DNA from: an uncultured Clostridium sp. | Lineage (GTDB): Bacteria; Bacillota; Clostridia; TANB77; CAG-508 | Reading direction: 5' to 3' | Length of the DNA: 6,962 nt | Assembly (NCBI GenBank): GCA_946008205.1 | Contig: CAMGAZ010000074.1 | Span: 1 to 6,962 of the forward strand | Shown: positions 6,238-6,962 of the stretch, piece after piece | Position numbering within the stretch: position 1 is the first letter of the stretch | Layout of the letters: every line of letters starts with the position of its first letter | Notes under the pieces: model-generated | What the model was told of the DNA's origin: nothing | The model's input: the letters and a program-made list of their open reading frames with translations, nothing else | Databases searched by the model: none | Program-made: the position numbers and the translations under genes

Positions 6238-6248
6238 GTAAAATATTC

Positions 6249-6962
6249 TTATTTTATTCTTTTAAATACTATATTACTCATATCTGTTATCTCTTTTGTT
6301 GTCGTTCCATCTTCACATAGATTATTGCAAGGGAAATTCAAGGAAATATTCGCCTTATATTTAATGCCATTTATTTGAATAATAAAATCAAAATTTACTT
6401 GGAATTTGATTTCTTCTTCATTAGTTCCTATTTTTGTATTTAGCGTGCTATCATGTTTTAGTTCTATATCTTCATTAGAATTAAAATTTCCTATTTTTGT
6501 GTTTGAAAATCTTAGTACTGCAGAGCCACCTTGGCTACCTATTTCTAAAGTTTTAGGGTTGCTCGTTTTTCCACCTTTATATTCTAGTTTTTCTTCTACC
6601 CTATAAGAATCGTCATATAAAAATGTTCTACCTTCAACACTGCTCGGCATATATGTTTTAACTATTCCTTTTACAGGTTTTTTTATAATATTTATATTTT
6701 CTATTGCTACAGCTTCAATAAATTCATCATCTTTTGATGTTTTTTTATCTATGAAAAAGTAGACATCATTATTTTGGTTTACGGTTAGATTCCACTTTGC
6801 CGTTTCTTCAACATTTTCAGTATTCTGCTCTCCTTCGGCTGTACTTATTATTGTTATTTTAGACAGTTGGTATGGCATATTTTTTTCGGATTGAACTTGA
6901 TTTTGTGTATCAATCATTTTTACGGCAATTATTACAATTAGCAATACACTAATTGCAGTAAT
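6249..6962 (-). CDS. Unrecognised single-pass membrane-anchored protein (5'-truncated by window edge)
   Basis: The frame is open to the right edge; 237 residues are visible. The first seventeen or so (ITAISVLLIVIIAVKMI) are a membrane segment, so only a short N-terminus is missing. TTG at 6944 and ATG at 6917 lie within this segment and have no ribosome binding site, so neither is the true start. The rest is polar, with alternating strands, and looks like an extracytoplasmic beta-rich domain: a strand (QLSKITIISTAEGE), a WNLTVNQNNDVYFFID stretch, a Gly-rich part (GSQGGSAVLRFS) and FQVNFDFIIQINGIKYKANISLNF near the end. Two cysteines (CNNLC, visible residues 212 and 216) could form a disulfide. 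I do not recognise the family and assign no function. Its stop is about 40 bases before the SRP RNA transcript, with that promoter in the gap and no clear terminator. Composition is like the neighbours, with no sign of recent transfer. Confidence 0.8.
   Translation of the reverse strand: MTAISVLLIVIIAVKMIDTQNQVQSEKNMPYQLSKITIISTAEGEQNTENVEETAKWNLTVNQNNDVYFFIDKKTSKDDEFIEAVAIENINIIKKPVKGIVKTYMPSSVEGRTFLYDDSYRVEEKLEYKGGKTSNPKTLEIGSQGGSAVLRFSNTKIGNFNSNEDIELKHDSTLNTKIGTNEEEIKFQVNFDFIIQINGIKYKANISLNFPCNNLCEDGTTTKEITDMSNIVFKRIK

Noticed and set aside
1..6962. Searched for CRISPR arrays, insertion sequences, tRNA genes, toxin-antitoxin pairs and defence or biosynthetic genes.
   Set aside because: No spaced direct repeats, transposase motifs, tRNA cloverleaf signatures or such gene families were seen; gene content is core genome.

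Overview
The window is strongly A+T-rich and carries spore genes (an alpha/beta-type SASP and a sleB-ypeB germination pair) beside the ffs-dnaX-ybaB-recR block typical of Bacillota. Strong AGGAGG-type ribosome binding sites, short intergenic gaps and a Bacillota-style DnaX and RecR all point to an endospore-forming, low-GC member of the Clostridia or a close relative. The species cannot be named from the sequence alone.

Layout. Positions 1-112 (minus) hold the N-terminal part of an SspF-like SASP, cut by the window edge. Positions 226-1602 and 1617-2105 (minus) are ypeB and sleB, 14 bases apart, with a convincing forespore (sigma-G-type) promoter upstream of sleB. From 2240 to 3376 (plus) lies a divergent glycosyltransferase of the MGDG-synthase/UgtP type, with its own extended -10 promoter. 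Its stop codon falls inside a strong hairpin terminator that is shared with the convergent recR. From 4010 back to 6206 (minus) runs the replication and repair block: SRP RNA (ffs), dnaX, ybaB and recR, each closely spaced and probably read from the very good sigma-A promoter of the SRP RNA. At 6249-6962 (minus) is the 5'-truncated gene of an unrecognised membrane-anchored protein.

How the genes work together. SASP protects spore DNA, and SleB with YpeB degrades cortex peptidoglycan at germination, so the left third is a spore-survival and germination cluster. The glycosyltransferase probably makes glycolipids for the membrane (and perhaps lipoteichoic acid anchors). DnaX is the clamp-loader subunit, YbaB a small DNA-binding protein and RecR a recombination mediator; SRP RNA serves membrane-protein targeting.

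Most of the window is ordinary and I see no undescribed multi-gene system. The points most worth a second look are three in-phase slippery heptamers in dnaX (one is A AAA AAG, as in E. coli dnaX) that could give a short gamma-like product, a 150-nt SRP RNA without an Alu domain, a very short SleB lacking the peptidoglycan-binding domain, and the unrecognised protein at the right edge.
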